A DNA stretch of 24,608 nucleotides. Origin: CAYJMQ01 sp964371555 (lineage in GTDB: Bacteria; Bdellovibrionota; JACOXK01; 2-02-FULL-40-11). Every line of letters begins with the position of its first letter. The first letter of the stretch is position 1. Positions 6,169 through 13,225 of the stretch are shown here, piece after piece. Both the position numbers and the translations under genes were made by a program. The stretch covers positions 1 to 24,608 of the forward strand of contig CAYJMQ010000030.1 in the NCBI GenBank assembly GCA_964371555.1, written 5' to 3'. The notes beneath the pieces were generated by a model. It was not told the origin of the DNA. It did no database searches and was given only the letters and a program-made list of their open reading frames with translations.

Positions 6169-6191
6169 CCTCAATTCATCGCAGGCGGAGG

Positions 6192-7769
6192 CTATGCGGG
6201 CTTTGGCCCTGCCGTTTGTTCGAGGGTTTTAAGTTCAAACCGTTTGAAATTTTCGATAAAGAGATTCGCAAGTTCTTGCGCTTTTTTGTCATAGGAGGCT
6301 TTGTCTCTCCAGGTTTCTTTCGGGTTTAAGATATCTTTTGGAATATCCGGGCAGTTTTGAGGAATATCCAATCCGAAAACAGGATCTTTCACCGTCGGAA
6401 CATGACTCAATGTTCCTGAAAAAATTGCGCGAAGAATGGCCCTTGTGTAAGGGAGGCTGATCCGCGACCCAATTCCGTATGGACCGCCATTCCAGCCGGT
6501 ATTTACGAGCCAGACCGAGGCGCTGTGTTCTTTGATTCGTTTGGCAAGAAGATCTGCGTAGACCAGAGAGTGTCTTGGCATAAACGGCGCGCCAAAGCAG
6601 GTGCTAAAAGTTGCTTCTGGCTCTGTCACCCCCATTTCTGTTCCCGCAACCTTGGCTGTATATCCGGAAATAAAATGATACATCGCCTGTTCAGTCGTTA
6701 GTTTTGCGACGGGGGGGAAAATTCCAAACGCATCCGCTGTAAGCATAATAATATGCCTGGGATGCCCCGCGCACCCTGACTCGGACGAGTTGGGAATATA
6801 AGAGATTGGATAAGAGGCTCTCGTATTTTCCGTGATCGAATCATCATTGAAAAAAAGTTTGCGCGTAATGGGATCAACAACAACATTTTCAATAATGGTT
6901 CCAAACCGTCGGGTGGTTGAAAAGATTTCCGGTTCCGTTCTTTCTGAGAGCCGAATGACTTTGGCGTAACATCCCTGCTCAAAATTAAAGGTTCCCTTTG
7001 GGCTCCAGCCATGCTCATCATCCCCAATCAGGGTTCGGTCTGGATCGGCAGAGAGGGTTGTTTTTCCGGTTCCCGAGAGGCCAAAAAAGAGCGCCACATC
7101 ATTCTGCTGTCCAACATTGAGAGAGCTATGCATCGGGAAAACATCACGTTCAGGATAAAAATAATTGAGCAATGAAAAAACTGCTTTTTTGATCTCTCCC
7201 GCGTAGGCAGTTCCACCGATAATGACGATCCCTTTTTCAAAATTAAGGATAATAAATGTCCCCGTTCTTGTGCCATCCATTTGGGGGTCGGCCTTAAAGT
7301 TGGGGGCATGGAAAATGGTAAAATTCGGTTTTTTTGCGTGCATATATTGCGAGGGTTGTCTGAAAAACATATTTCGCGCAAAAATACTGTGCCAGGCCAT
7401 TTCTGTAATGACACGCACTGAATAGCGCTGTTCCGGGTCCGCGCCGACAAAGCAATCCTGAACAAAGATGTCTTTTTCCTCAAGATAATTAATTATTTTT
7501 TTATAGAGCTGATCGAACCGTTCCGATGAGAATGGCTGATGGGGTTTCCACCAAACCGTTTTTTCAGTGGAGGAATCTTTTACAATAAATTTGTCCTGGG
7601 GGGCTCGTCCTGTGTGCTCCCCCGTTCGTGTAATGAGCGAACCATGATTGGCAAGTTGTCCTTCGCTTCGACGGATCGCTTCTTCGTAGAGCTCAGAGAT
7701 ATTAAGTCCCCAGAGAATTTTTTTGTTTTTTTTGAAACCGTAACTTTTCAGCTCGTCTTTAAATGGCAT
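6192..7769 (-). CDS. pckA: Phosphoenolpyruvate carboxykinase (ATP)
   Basis: A cytoplasmic enzyme interconverting oxaloacetate + ATP and phosphoenolpyruvate + ADP + CO2, the entry step of gluconeogenesis. The 525-residue length is normal for the ATP-dependent family. The P-loop kinase-1a motif GLSGTGKTTLS is at residues 230-240 and LIGDDEHGW, the metal-binding kinase-2 motif, at 247-255. The substrate-binding RTGEHTGRAPQDKF is at 48-61, followed later by NFEQGCYAK and ENVVVDPITRKLFFNDDS. One small difference from the usual form is MHSS where many relatives have MHCS. The start ATG lies inside the last codons of the upstream deaminase gene (11-bp overlap), so translational coupling is likely. 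Confidence 0.97.
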   Translation of the reverse strand: MPFKDELKSYGFKKNKKILWGLNISELYEEAIRRSEGQLANHGSLITRTGEHTGRAPQDKFIVKDSSTEKTVWWKPHQPFSSERFDQLYKKIINYLEEKDIFVQDCFVGADPEQRYSVRVITEMAWHSIFARNMFFRQPSQYMHAKKPNFTIFHAPNFKADPQMDGTRTGTFIILNFEKGIVIIGGTAYAGEIKKAVFSLLNYFYPERDVFPMHSSLNVGQQNDVALFFGLSGTGKTTLSADPDRTLIGDDEHGWSPKGTFNFEQGCYAKVIRLSERTEPEIFSTTRRFGTIIENVVVDPITRKLFFNDDSITENTRASYPISYIPNSSESGCAGHPRHIIMLTADAFGIFPPVAKLTTEQAMYHFISGYTAKVAGTEMGVTEPEATFSTCFGAPFMPRHSLVYADLLAKRIKEHSASVWLVNTGWNGGPYGIGSRISLPYTRAILRAIFSGTLSHVPTVKDPVFGLDIPQNCPDIPKDILNPKETWRDKASYDKKAQELANLFIENFKRFELKTLEQTAGPKPA

Positions 7770-8787
7770 ACTTAAAATCTCTTTCCCACGCCCTTTTTTT
7801 CTTTTCCTCCGGCAGGAATGAACAACGAAATGCCGTTAAAATCGTCTGCCTGATTTCTTCAAGTGAAAGCTTCAATACATCATGGCAAATCTGATATTCC
7901 TGGGTGAGCGTTGTCCCAAAGAGGGTTGGATCATCTGAATTGATCGTGACAAGAATTCCCTCTTTAACGTATGTTTTTAACGGGTGCAGGCTAAAGTCTG
8001 GAACCGAACGCGTGCAGAAATTACTCGTGGGGCATAGTTCAAGTGGAATTTTATTGTTTTTAAGTAACTTCATAACCTGACTGTCTTTTTCTGCCTGAAC
8101 ACCATGGCCTATGCGTTGGGCGCCCAGTTTTTGAATAGAGGTGAGAATATGCTCGGGATGAGAGACCTCTCCGCTGTGAACCGTCACTGAGAGACCCGCT
8201 TTTTTTGCGCGCTGGAAAGGTTTTTCAAAGAGTTCGGGAGGAAAATGTTCTTCATCCCCGGCCAGATCAACCCCCACAATTTCTTTCTTCCAGCGTATGG
8301 CAAGATCAATAGTCTGTTCGCAAACATCCACCCCAAGGTCACGGCTGCTGATCAGAATAAAACCGATCTCAATCTCAAAATCTTTTTCTGCGCGTTCTTT
8401 TGCATAGAGGGTTGCTTCCATGATGGCATCAAAGGAAAGCTGTTTGGGTTCAGCCATGAAGCCGGGGCTGAAACGCAGTTCGATAAGTTTGATATTGTCA
8501 TTTGCGATCGATCGCAATGTTTCATAAGTAAGCGTGTGAACACTTTCGATATTCTGAAAACATCGTTGTTGATAGGCAATGCGATCGAGCGCTTTTTTAA
8601 AGGGCATCGGTTTTCGGATCTGAACCCCCTCAATCCCTTCCTTCGGGAAGGGGAGCTTGTAGTGTTCGCTCCATTTTTGAACCCATTCAACCGGAATAGA
8701 ACCTTCGAGATGTCTGTGAAGCTCTATTTTGGGGATTTTCCAGAAATCAACCGCCATCAGATGGTCTTTAGCCCACTTAAAAGTCAT
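7759..8787 (-). CDS. add: Adenosine deaminase family protein
   Basis: Hydrolytic deaminase of the amidohydrolase fold, probably converting adenosine, or a related aminopurine or 6-amino-deoxyfutalosine, to the keto product and ammonia. From the ATG at 8787 it has 342 residues. Zinc ligands are His24 and His26 in IELHRHLEGS, His204 in HSGE and Asp285 in NSDDP. Glu207 is the catalytic proton donor and IGHG (226-229) the other family motif. The usual HAGE is HSGE here. The start is uncertain: TTG at 8793, ATG at 8787 and ATG at 8757 are in frame, none with a good ribosome-binding site, and 8757 gives the most typical N-terminus. It overlaps pckA by 11 bp. Pairing purine salvage with gluconeogenesis is unexplained. 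Substrate class cannot be settled by eye. Confidence 0.88.
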   Translation of the reverse strand: MTFKWAKDHLMAVDFWKIPKIELHRHLEGSIPVEWVQKWSEHYKLPFPKEGIEGVQIRKPMPFKKALDRIAYQQRCFQNIESVHTLTYETLRSIANDNIKLIELRFSPGFMAEPKQLSFDAIMEATLYAKERAEKDFEIEIGFILISSRDLGVDVCEQTIDLAIRWKKEIVGVDLAGDEEHFPPELFEKPFQRAKKAGLSVTVHSGEVSHPEHILTSIQKLGAQRIGHGVQAEKDSQVMKLLKNNKIPLELCPTSNFCTRSVPDFSLHPLKTYVKEGILVTINSDDPTLFGTTLTQEYQICHDVLKLSLEEIRQTILTAFRCSFLPEEKKKRAWERDFKYAI

Positions 8788-8824
8788 TGTCAAAAAAAAT
8801 GAACTTGGTTAAGAGAAAAACAGT

Positions 8825-8897
8825 GCGCCCGTAGCTCAAAGGATAGAGCATTTGACTTCGGATCAAAGGGTTGGGGGTTCGAGTCCCTCCGGGCGCG
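8825..8897 (+). tRNA. tRNA-Arg (anticodon TCG)
   Basis: The acceptor stem is GCGCCCG/CGGGCGC with discriminator G. The D arm is GCTC/GAGC. The anticodon stem TTTGA/TCAAA encloses CTTCGGA, giving TCG. The T loop is TTCGAGT. CCA is not encoded. It lies divergent to the deaminase gene, and an exact copy of its last 18-19 nt follows 39 nt downstream. Confidence 0.96.
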
Positions 8898-8937
8898 ATT
8901 AGCGCGAGGAGCTGTGACCGAGTCCCTCCGGGCGCGA
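8898..8937 (+). repeat. Tail of tRNA-Arg(TCG) with duplicated tRNA 3' end
   Basis: Positions 8919-8937 repeat 8880-8898 exactly (CGAGTCCCTCCGGGCGCGA), that is, the T-arm and acceptor 3' half of the tRNA just before it. The joining spacer AGCGCGAGGAGCTGTGACC (8901-8919) matches 16 of 19 bases of the spacer in the tail of tRNA-Arg(TCT). Each tail copies its own parent tRNA, so the copies arose or were homogenised locally. Confidence 0.85.
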
Positions 8938-8969
8938 ATTTTTTGTGAAACAAAAGGCGCGTTTTCAAG

Positions 8970-8997
8970 TTGGCAAATCTTTTTGTCCCAATATAAT
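8970..8997 (+). promoter_or_regulatory. Strong sigma-70-type promoter of the GGQ rescue-factor operon, possibly leaderless
   Basis: TTGGCA (8970-8975) and a perfect TATAAT (8992-8997) are separated by 16 bp. Transcription should begin around 9003-9005, at or inside the ATGATG start of the downstream gene, and no Shine-Dalgarno sequence precedes that ATG. A leaderless mRNA is therefore likely if this promoter is used. Confidence 0.65.
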
Positions 8998-9001
8998 AGG
9001 G

Positions 9002-9415
9002 ATGATGCATATATCAGCTGAAAAACTGAGAGCTATTGAAGAGCGAATGCGGCGTCTCGGCATCTTCGAACAGGATCTCGAAGAATCGTTCATCCGATCG
9101 GGGGGCGCGGGGGGACAAAAGGTCAACAAAGCGGCAAGCTGTGTCTACCTGAAACATCGCCCCACAGGTCTTCAGGTGAAATGCCAGATTTCAAGATCAC
9201 AATCGATGAATCGGTTTTTGGCCAGACGAATTCTCTGTGACAAATATGAACTGCAGATATTGAAAATTCAGACCATCAAGGCGGCGGAAGCCCACCGGAT
9301 TCGCAAACAAAAAAAACGCCGGTCCAGAAAAGCAAAGCAAAAAATGCTTGAAGAAAAAATAAAAAGGGGTGAAAAGAAAGCGCTTCGAAAAGGAGTTACA
9401 AGAGATGAATATTGA
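9002..9415 (+). CDS. GGQ-domain peptide release factor-like protein (ribosome rescue, mtRF-R/C12orf65-like)
   Basis: A class I release-factor catalytic domain without codon-recognition domains. From ATG 9002 it has 137 residues. RSGGAGGQKVNK places the GGQ at residues 37-39, which triggers peptidyl-tRNA hydrolysis, followed by VYLKHRPTGLQVKC and a Lys/Arg-rich tail (about 95-137) suited to the mRNA channel or rRNA. The order of motifs (LEESF, GGQxxNK, LKHxPTGLxVKCxxSRS, NRxLARxIL) recalls the C12orf65/mtRF-R branch more than ArfB/YaeJ. It probably rescues stalled ribosomes or peptidyl-tRNA on split 50S subunits. A longer frame opens at 8945, but the promoter at 8970-8997 makes 9002 or 9005 the better start. 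The last 11 bp overlap the DUF885 gene. Confidence 0.85.
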   Translation: MMHISAEKLRAIEERMRRLGIFEQDLEESFIRSGGAGGQKVNKAASCVYLKHRPTGLQVKCQISRSQSMNRFLARRILCDKYELQILKIQTIKAAEAHRIRKQKKRRSRKAKQKMLEEKIKRGEKKALRKGVTRDEY

Positions 9416-11087
9416 ATTGAAAAAAATAGGCGAAGATTACTGGGAATTGTTAATGCGCCATCAGCCGACTTGGGCGACTTTTTTGGGCGATCATCGCTAC
9501 GATGACCAGCTCAATCAGCGGGGGGAGGCAATTCGGGCAGATGCGCTCTCTGCCCATCAGTCGCTCCTCACCCGTTTAAAGAATGTTCCGACCGATGATC
9601 TGAATCAGCAGGATAAAATCTCTTATCTGATTTTGGAGCATAAACTTAATGAATTCATTGAATCGCTAAATTATTTTGACTGGGAATGGAATCTCGATCA
9701 ACTCTTTGGTCCTCATCTTCACTGGCTCGATATACTTAACTATCATCCTTTGAAAACAAAAAAAGACTTTGAAACTCTTTTAAGTCGATATCATCAAATT
9801 CCTGTTGTCATGGAACAGTATCTTTCTGATTTAAAAGATGGGCTAAAATCGGGGCGTGTGGCGCCGGCGATTATCTGCGAGCGGATTCTAAAACAGCTCA
9901 AAGGGTTTTTAAATCAAAAACCGCTGAAAAGCCGCTTTGCCGATCCGCTGAAGAATTTTCCAAAAAATATTCCGGTTGCCGGGCGGCGGCGCCTGCGGGA
10001 TGTATTGGGGCAATCGATTGAAAAAAATATCTTTCCGGCTTACCAAAAATTCTACGATTTTTTAAGGAACGATTACAGATCCAAAGCGAGGGGGACAGTC
10101 GGTATCTTTGCAATCCCCAATGGCAAAGAAAGCTATGCCTTCCGGGTTAGACACGAGACAACGACCGATCTTACGCCGGAAGGACTGCATCAGACCGGCC
10201 TTGACGAGCTTCAACGCAATAGAGAAGAGATGCTCAAGATCGCGCGTAAGGAAGGATATCATGGAGATTTGAAAAATTTTCTCAATAAAATGAAAAGAGA
10301 TAAATCAAATTATTTTAAAAGTGAAAAAGAGATTATCCAAAAACACAAAACAACCCTTGAAAAAATGAAGAAACTCTTGCCCAAATACTTTGGGGTGTGC
10401 CCTAAAATTCCATTTGAAATCAAGGCTATGGAGGCATTTCGCGCCCCTCATGCGCCGGGGGCCTATTACTATCCCCCGTCGGAGGATGGAAAAAGGGGGG
10501 GGATTTTTTGGATGAATACCTATAAGCCGACTCAGTGGGCGGTTTATTCGATGGAGACACTTGCCTATCATGAGGCGATACCTGGCCATCACCTGCAGAT
10601 TGCCCTCGCCACTGAACAAAAAGGGCTTCCAAAATTTCGCAGGCATGCCGGGTTTACAGCCTATATTGAAGGATGGGCGCATTATGCGGAACGCCTTGCC
10701 GATGAAATGGGGGGCTATTCGAATGAACTTCAAAGGGTCGGGATGTTGATGGATCAGGCCTGGCGGGCGATCCGTTTGGTCGTCGATACTGGAATCCATT
10801 ATTTTGGCTGGAGTCGGGAAAAAGCCTATCAGTTTATGAAGGAAACCCGCACCGCCAACGAAATGGAGATGAATAATGAGATCGATCGTTATATTGTCTG
10901 GCCAGGGCAGGCGCTTGCTTATAAAGTGGGGCAGCGAACATTTTCAGAGCTCAGGGAATTTTCAAAAAAAGAACTGGGCCAGAAATTTGATATCCGGAAA
11001 TTTCACGATACTTCCCTATTGAGCGGGGCATTGCCGCTTAAGACACTTAGGCACGTTATTCAAGAATGGATTAAAAATGAAATATGA
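9405..11087 (+). CDS. DUF885 family zinc metallopeptidase
   Basis: A 560-residue protein. The start at 9405 is chosen because AAAGGAG lies 8-9 nt upstream; an earlier in-frame ATG at 9369 lies inside the preceding gene. The zinc-binding motif is HEAIPGHHLQ (residues 389-398), with the downstream glutamate motif YIEGWAHYAERLADE shortly after. These two define the DUF885 family, which resembles carboxypeptidase Taq and M3-type peptidases. The N-terminus begins directly with the family domain (DYWELLMRHQPTWATFLGDHRYDD) and has no signal peptide, so it is probably cytoplasmic here, although many relatives are exported lipoproteins. Substrate is unknown. It overlaps the rescue factor by 11 bp and the ureohydrolase gene by ATGA. 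Confidence 0.92.
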   Translation: MNIELKKIGEDYWELLMRHQPTWATFLGDHRYDDQLNQRGEAIRADALSAHQSLLTRLKNVPTDDLNQQDKISYLILEHKLNEFIESLNYFDWEWNLDQLFGPHLHWLDILNYHPLKTKKDFETLLSRYHQIPVVMEQYLSDLKDGLKSGRVAPAIICERILKQLKGFLNQKPLKSRFADPLKNFPKNIPVAGRRRLRDVLGQSIEKNIFPAYQKFYDFLRNDYRSKARGTVGIFAIPNGKESYAFRVRHETTTDLTPEGLHQTGLDELQRNREEMLKIARKEGYHGDLKNFLNKMKRDKSNYFKSEKEIIQKHKTTLEKMKKLLPKYFGVCPKIPFEIKAMEAFRAPHAPGAYYYPPSEDGKRGGIFWMNTYKPTQWAVYSMETLAYHEAIPGHHLQIALATEQKGLPKFRRHAGFTAYIEGWAHYAERLADEMGGYSNELQRVGMLMDQAWRAIRLVVDTGIHYFGWSREKAYQFMKETRTANEMEMNNEIDRYIVWPGQALAYKVGQRTFSELREFSKKELGQKFDIRKFHDTSLLSGALPLKTLRHVIQEWIKNEI

Positions 11088-12178
11088 CTGAACTTCAAAA
11101 ATTAGAATGGATGTTAAGACCGCCGGGGAAAGGGGTTTATACCGTTTCCACAGGGGGGGGGCTTGCCTCATCGATATGGAAGAAGATTTACAAGACGACC
11201 GATTTTCAAAGGGTCCGGGATGGCTGGAAACAGAGCCTCTCTAAAATCAAATCATCAAAAATCGCGTTGATTGGCGTTCCATCAGATGCGGGCGCAGGGA
11301 TTGTTCGCGGGGCAAATATGGGGCCGATAGGCCTGCGGGAGTTTTTGTATCGGGATTCCGGTTTCAAAAAAAAAATCGGGGCGAATGAAATTGTCGATAT
11401 CGGAGATATCATTGTCATCCCCCAATTATTGAACGACGAAATGCTCAGCCAAGCCCAGATTGAGAAATGCAGGAAAGAGCTCTACCCGGACATCCCAGAT
11501 ATCATGGTAAAGTTTCCGGTCAGTCCTCTTTCAATTTTAAAGGAAGTGACAGATCTCCTTTTTAAACTCAACCCGGAAATCAGGATTCTCGCTCTCGGGG
11601 GGGATCATTCCATCAGCTGGCCTCTTATTGAATCCTATGCAAAGAGACATGGCCCGTTTGCCATTTTACATTTTGACGCGCATACCGATCTTTTGGAATC
11701 CCGTCTGGGAATCGATTATTGTTTTGGAACCTGGGCGCATCATGCGAATCGTGTCATTGGTCGGGGTGGACGGCTTGTTCAGGTGGGAATCAGGATTTCA
11801 TCAAGGCCTCAGGCTCACTGGGAGAAAAAAGAAGGGGTAAAACAATTTTGGGCGGACAAGATTTTGAAGAAACCAAAAAAAGCAGTGGCCGATATTTTAG
11901 CGCATCTCCATTCTCTCAATCTTAAAAATATATATATATCTAATGATATCGATGGGACCGATATGAAGTATGCGGCGGCGACTGGAACGCCGGAAGGGAA
12001 GGGGCTGACTCCGAATTTTATTGCTGAACTCATTCAAAAGGTAGGAAAATCTTTTCAGGTTATTGGCGCGGATCTTGTGGAGGTTGCTCCAGTGCTGCAT
12101 TTGGATAGAAGGGGAGAGCCGGGGAGAACACTTCGCGTAGGGCAAGGGTATATACTGAAAACGATTGAAGCTATGTAA
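11084..12178 (+). CDS. Arginase/agmatinase-family ureohydrolase
   Basis: A 364-residue binuclear manganese hydrolase of the ureohydrolase fold. All six expected metal ligands are present: His175 in LGGDHS, Asp197, His199 and Asp201 in HFDAHTD, and Asp288 and Asp290 in SNDIDGTD. The TGTPEG loop follows at 300-305. The second Asp pair is followed by GTDMKYAAATGTPEGKGL instead of the usual DP-x-x-xPGTGTP, so substrate specificity cannot be assigned; arginase, agmatinase, formiminoglutamase and other guanidine hydrolases are all possible. A 60-residue N-terminal extension precedes the catalytic domain (GVPSDAGAG...). The start overlaps the DUF885 stop as ATGA, so the genes are translationally coupled. 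Confidence 0.92.
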   Translation: MTELQKLEWMLRPPGKGVYTVSTGGGLASSIWKKIYKTTDFQRVRDGWKQSLSKIKSSKIALIGVPSDAGAGIVRGANMGPIGLREFLYRDSGFKKKIGANEIVDIGDIIVIPQLLNDEMLSQAQIEKCRKELYPDIPDIMVKFPVSPLSILKEVTDLLFKLNPEIRILALGGDHSISWPLIESYAKRHGPFAILHFDAHTDLLESRLGIDYCFGTWAHHANRVIGRGGRLVQVGIRISSRPQAHWEKKEGVKQFWADKILKKPKKAVADILAHLHSLNLKNIYISNDIDGTDMKYAAATGTPEGKGLTPNFIAELIQKVGKSFQVIGADLVEVAPVLHLDRRGEPGRTLRVGQGYILKTIEAM

Positions 12179-12185
12179 TTTTTTT

Positions 12186-12212
12186 GACAGGCGATGCAAG
12201 GCATCGCCTGTC
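12186..12212. repeat. Perfect 12-bp hairpin before tRNA-Arg(CCG)
   Basis: GACAGGCGATGC (12186-12197) pairs perfectly with GCATCGCCTGTC (12201-12212) around AAG. A T-run precedes rather than follows it, so it is not an intrinsic terminator on the plus strand. It ends 5 nt before the tRNA and its left edge contains TTGACA (12184-12189), although no matching -10 is visible. It looks like a REP-type dispersed palindrome, or a processing signal for the tRNA leader. Confidence 0.6.
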
Positions 12213-12217
12213 TACAT

Positions 12218-12289
12218 GCGCCCATAGTTCAACGGACAGAACATGAGCCTCCGGAGCTCAGGATACAGGTTCGATTCCTGTTGGGCGCA
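12218..12289 (+). tRNA. tRNA-Arg (anticodon CCG)
   Basis: The acceptor stem is GCGCCCA/TGGGCGC with discriminator A. The D arm is GTTC/GAAC. The anticodon stem TGAGC/GCTCA encloses CTCCGGA, giving CCG. The T arm is ACAGG/CCTGT around TTCGATT. CCA is not encoded. Unlike the other two tRNA-Arg genes it has no duplicated 3' end. A restriction-modification pair follows 148 bp downstream; the interval holds no gene. Confidence 0.96.
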
Positions 12290-12437
12290 AGGCTACGCAC
12301 CCTTTAAAACTCTCTTTGGCATTGTTTTTTTATGAATTTTTCGCTATCAGTAGTGAGCGAGAATAAATCATCTCAATATAAGGAGAAAATCGGAAAGCCC
12401 ACAGCGTGTCAGTAGCAGAGTTGTTTAAATAAAACAT

Positions 12438-13220
12438 ATGAACCACTGGACAAAATTAAGCATTGAATATGCGAACCAAAGGAGTTATCTGGACGATTTA
12501 TTTCAAATTTATCCAACCATTCCCAAAGGAAGGAATCCTATGGACAGCGGTCTTTGGAAAAGCGTAGAGAAAGCGTTTGAAAAGCACGACAATGTTGCGC
12601 TTCTTGGAAATCTATTGAAACTAGATTTATTTCCAATTAAAAATTCATATGTTGCATATCTTAAAAAAGATAAAGAGGCACTGAAACGAAATCCCGCAAC
12701 AGTTGCTCGTCTTTGTGGTCGTTTGTACGAAATGGGACTTGATGAGATTTATTCGCGTTCATCTGAACCAAAAGAAACAAATCGCCAAATCGGACCGCTT
12801 TTCAAACGCTGGCTCAAAAAGAAATCATTGGGCATCGAGCCGGTGAAACTTGATAAGTTTTTGAAAGCGAAAGGAAATGCTGTGTTGGACGCAAGCGACG
12901 CGAAGATGATGGGCTTCGCGCGCGAATATCTGAATTACAGACATAGCAAGGGTTTGGATTTTATCGGTCGTTTCAACGGGAAATACGTTATCGGCGAAGC
13001 AAAATTCTTAACCGATTTTGGCGGACACCAATACGCACAATTCAATGATGCCATTGCCACTATAAAAGCAAAAAATGTTAAAGCGATTAAGGTTGCTATT
13101 CTTGATGGTGTTCTTTATATCAAAAATAATAAGAAAATGCATAAGGACATCACCGGAAAACTAAAAAATGAGAACATTATGAGTGCACTTGTTTTGCGCG
13201 AGTTTCTTTATCAAATATAG
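12438..13220 (+). CDS. Type II restriction endonuclease (PD-(D/E)XK fold)
   Basis: A 260-residue protein. The nuclease signature is Asp174 in KGLDFIGRFNGK and Glu187-x-Lys189 in VIGEAKF, followed by a FGGHQ turn. This D...ExK spacing is standard for the metal-binding active site of PD-(D/E)XK restriction enzymes. It directly precedes its cognate methyltransferase (5 bp gap), making a two-gene type II system. By memory it may resemble the Tsp45I-like group, but the recognition sequence cannot be read from the sequence. There is no clear ribosome-binding site before the ATG, and no control protein is visible. The location just after tRNA-Arg(CCG) and the plainer AT-rich codon use suggest acquisition by transfer. 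Confidence 0.82.
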   Translation: MNHWTKLSIEYANQRSYLDDLFQIYPTIPKGRNPMDSGLWKSVEKAFEKHDNVALLGNLLKLDLFPIKNSYVAYLKKDKEALKRNPATVARLCGRLYEMGLDEIYSRSSEPKETNRQIGPLFKRWLKKKSLGIEPVKLDKFLKAKGNAVLDASDAKMMGFAREYLNYRHSKGLDFIGRFNGKYVIGEAKFLTDFGGHQYAQFNDAIATIKAKNVKAIKVAILDGVLYIKNNKKMHKDITGKLKNENIMSALVLREFLYQI

Positions 13221-13225
13221 TTGCC

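Noticed and set aside
12184..12189. TTGACA as -35 of a tRNA-Arg(CCG) promoter
   Set aside because: No -10-like hexamer occurs at 15-19 bp, and the expected spacer is occupied by the perfect hairpin.
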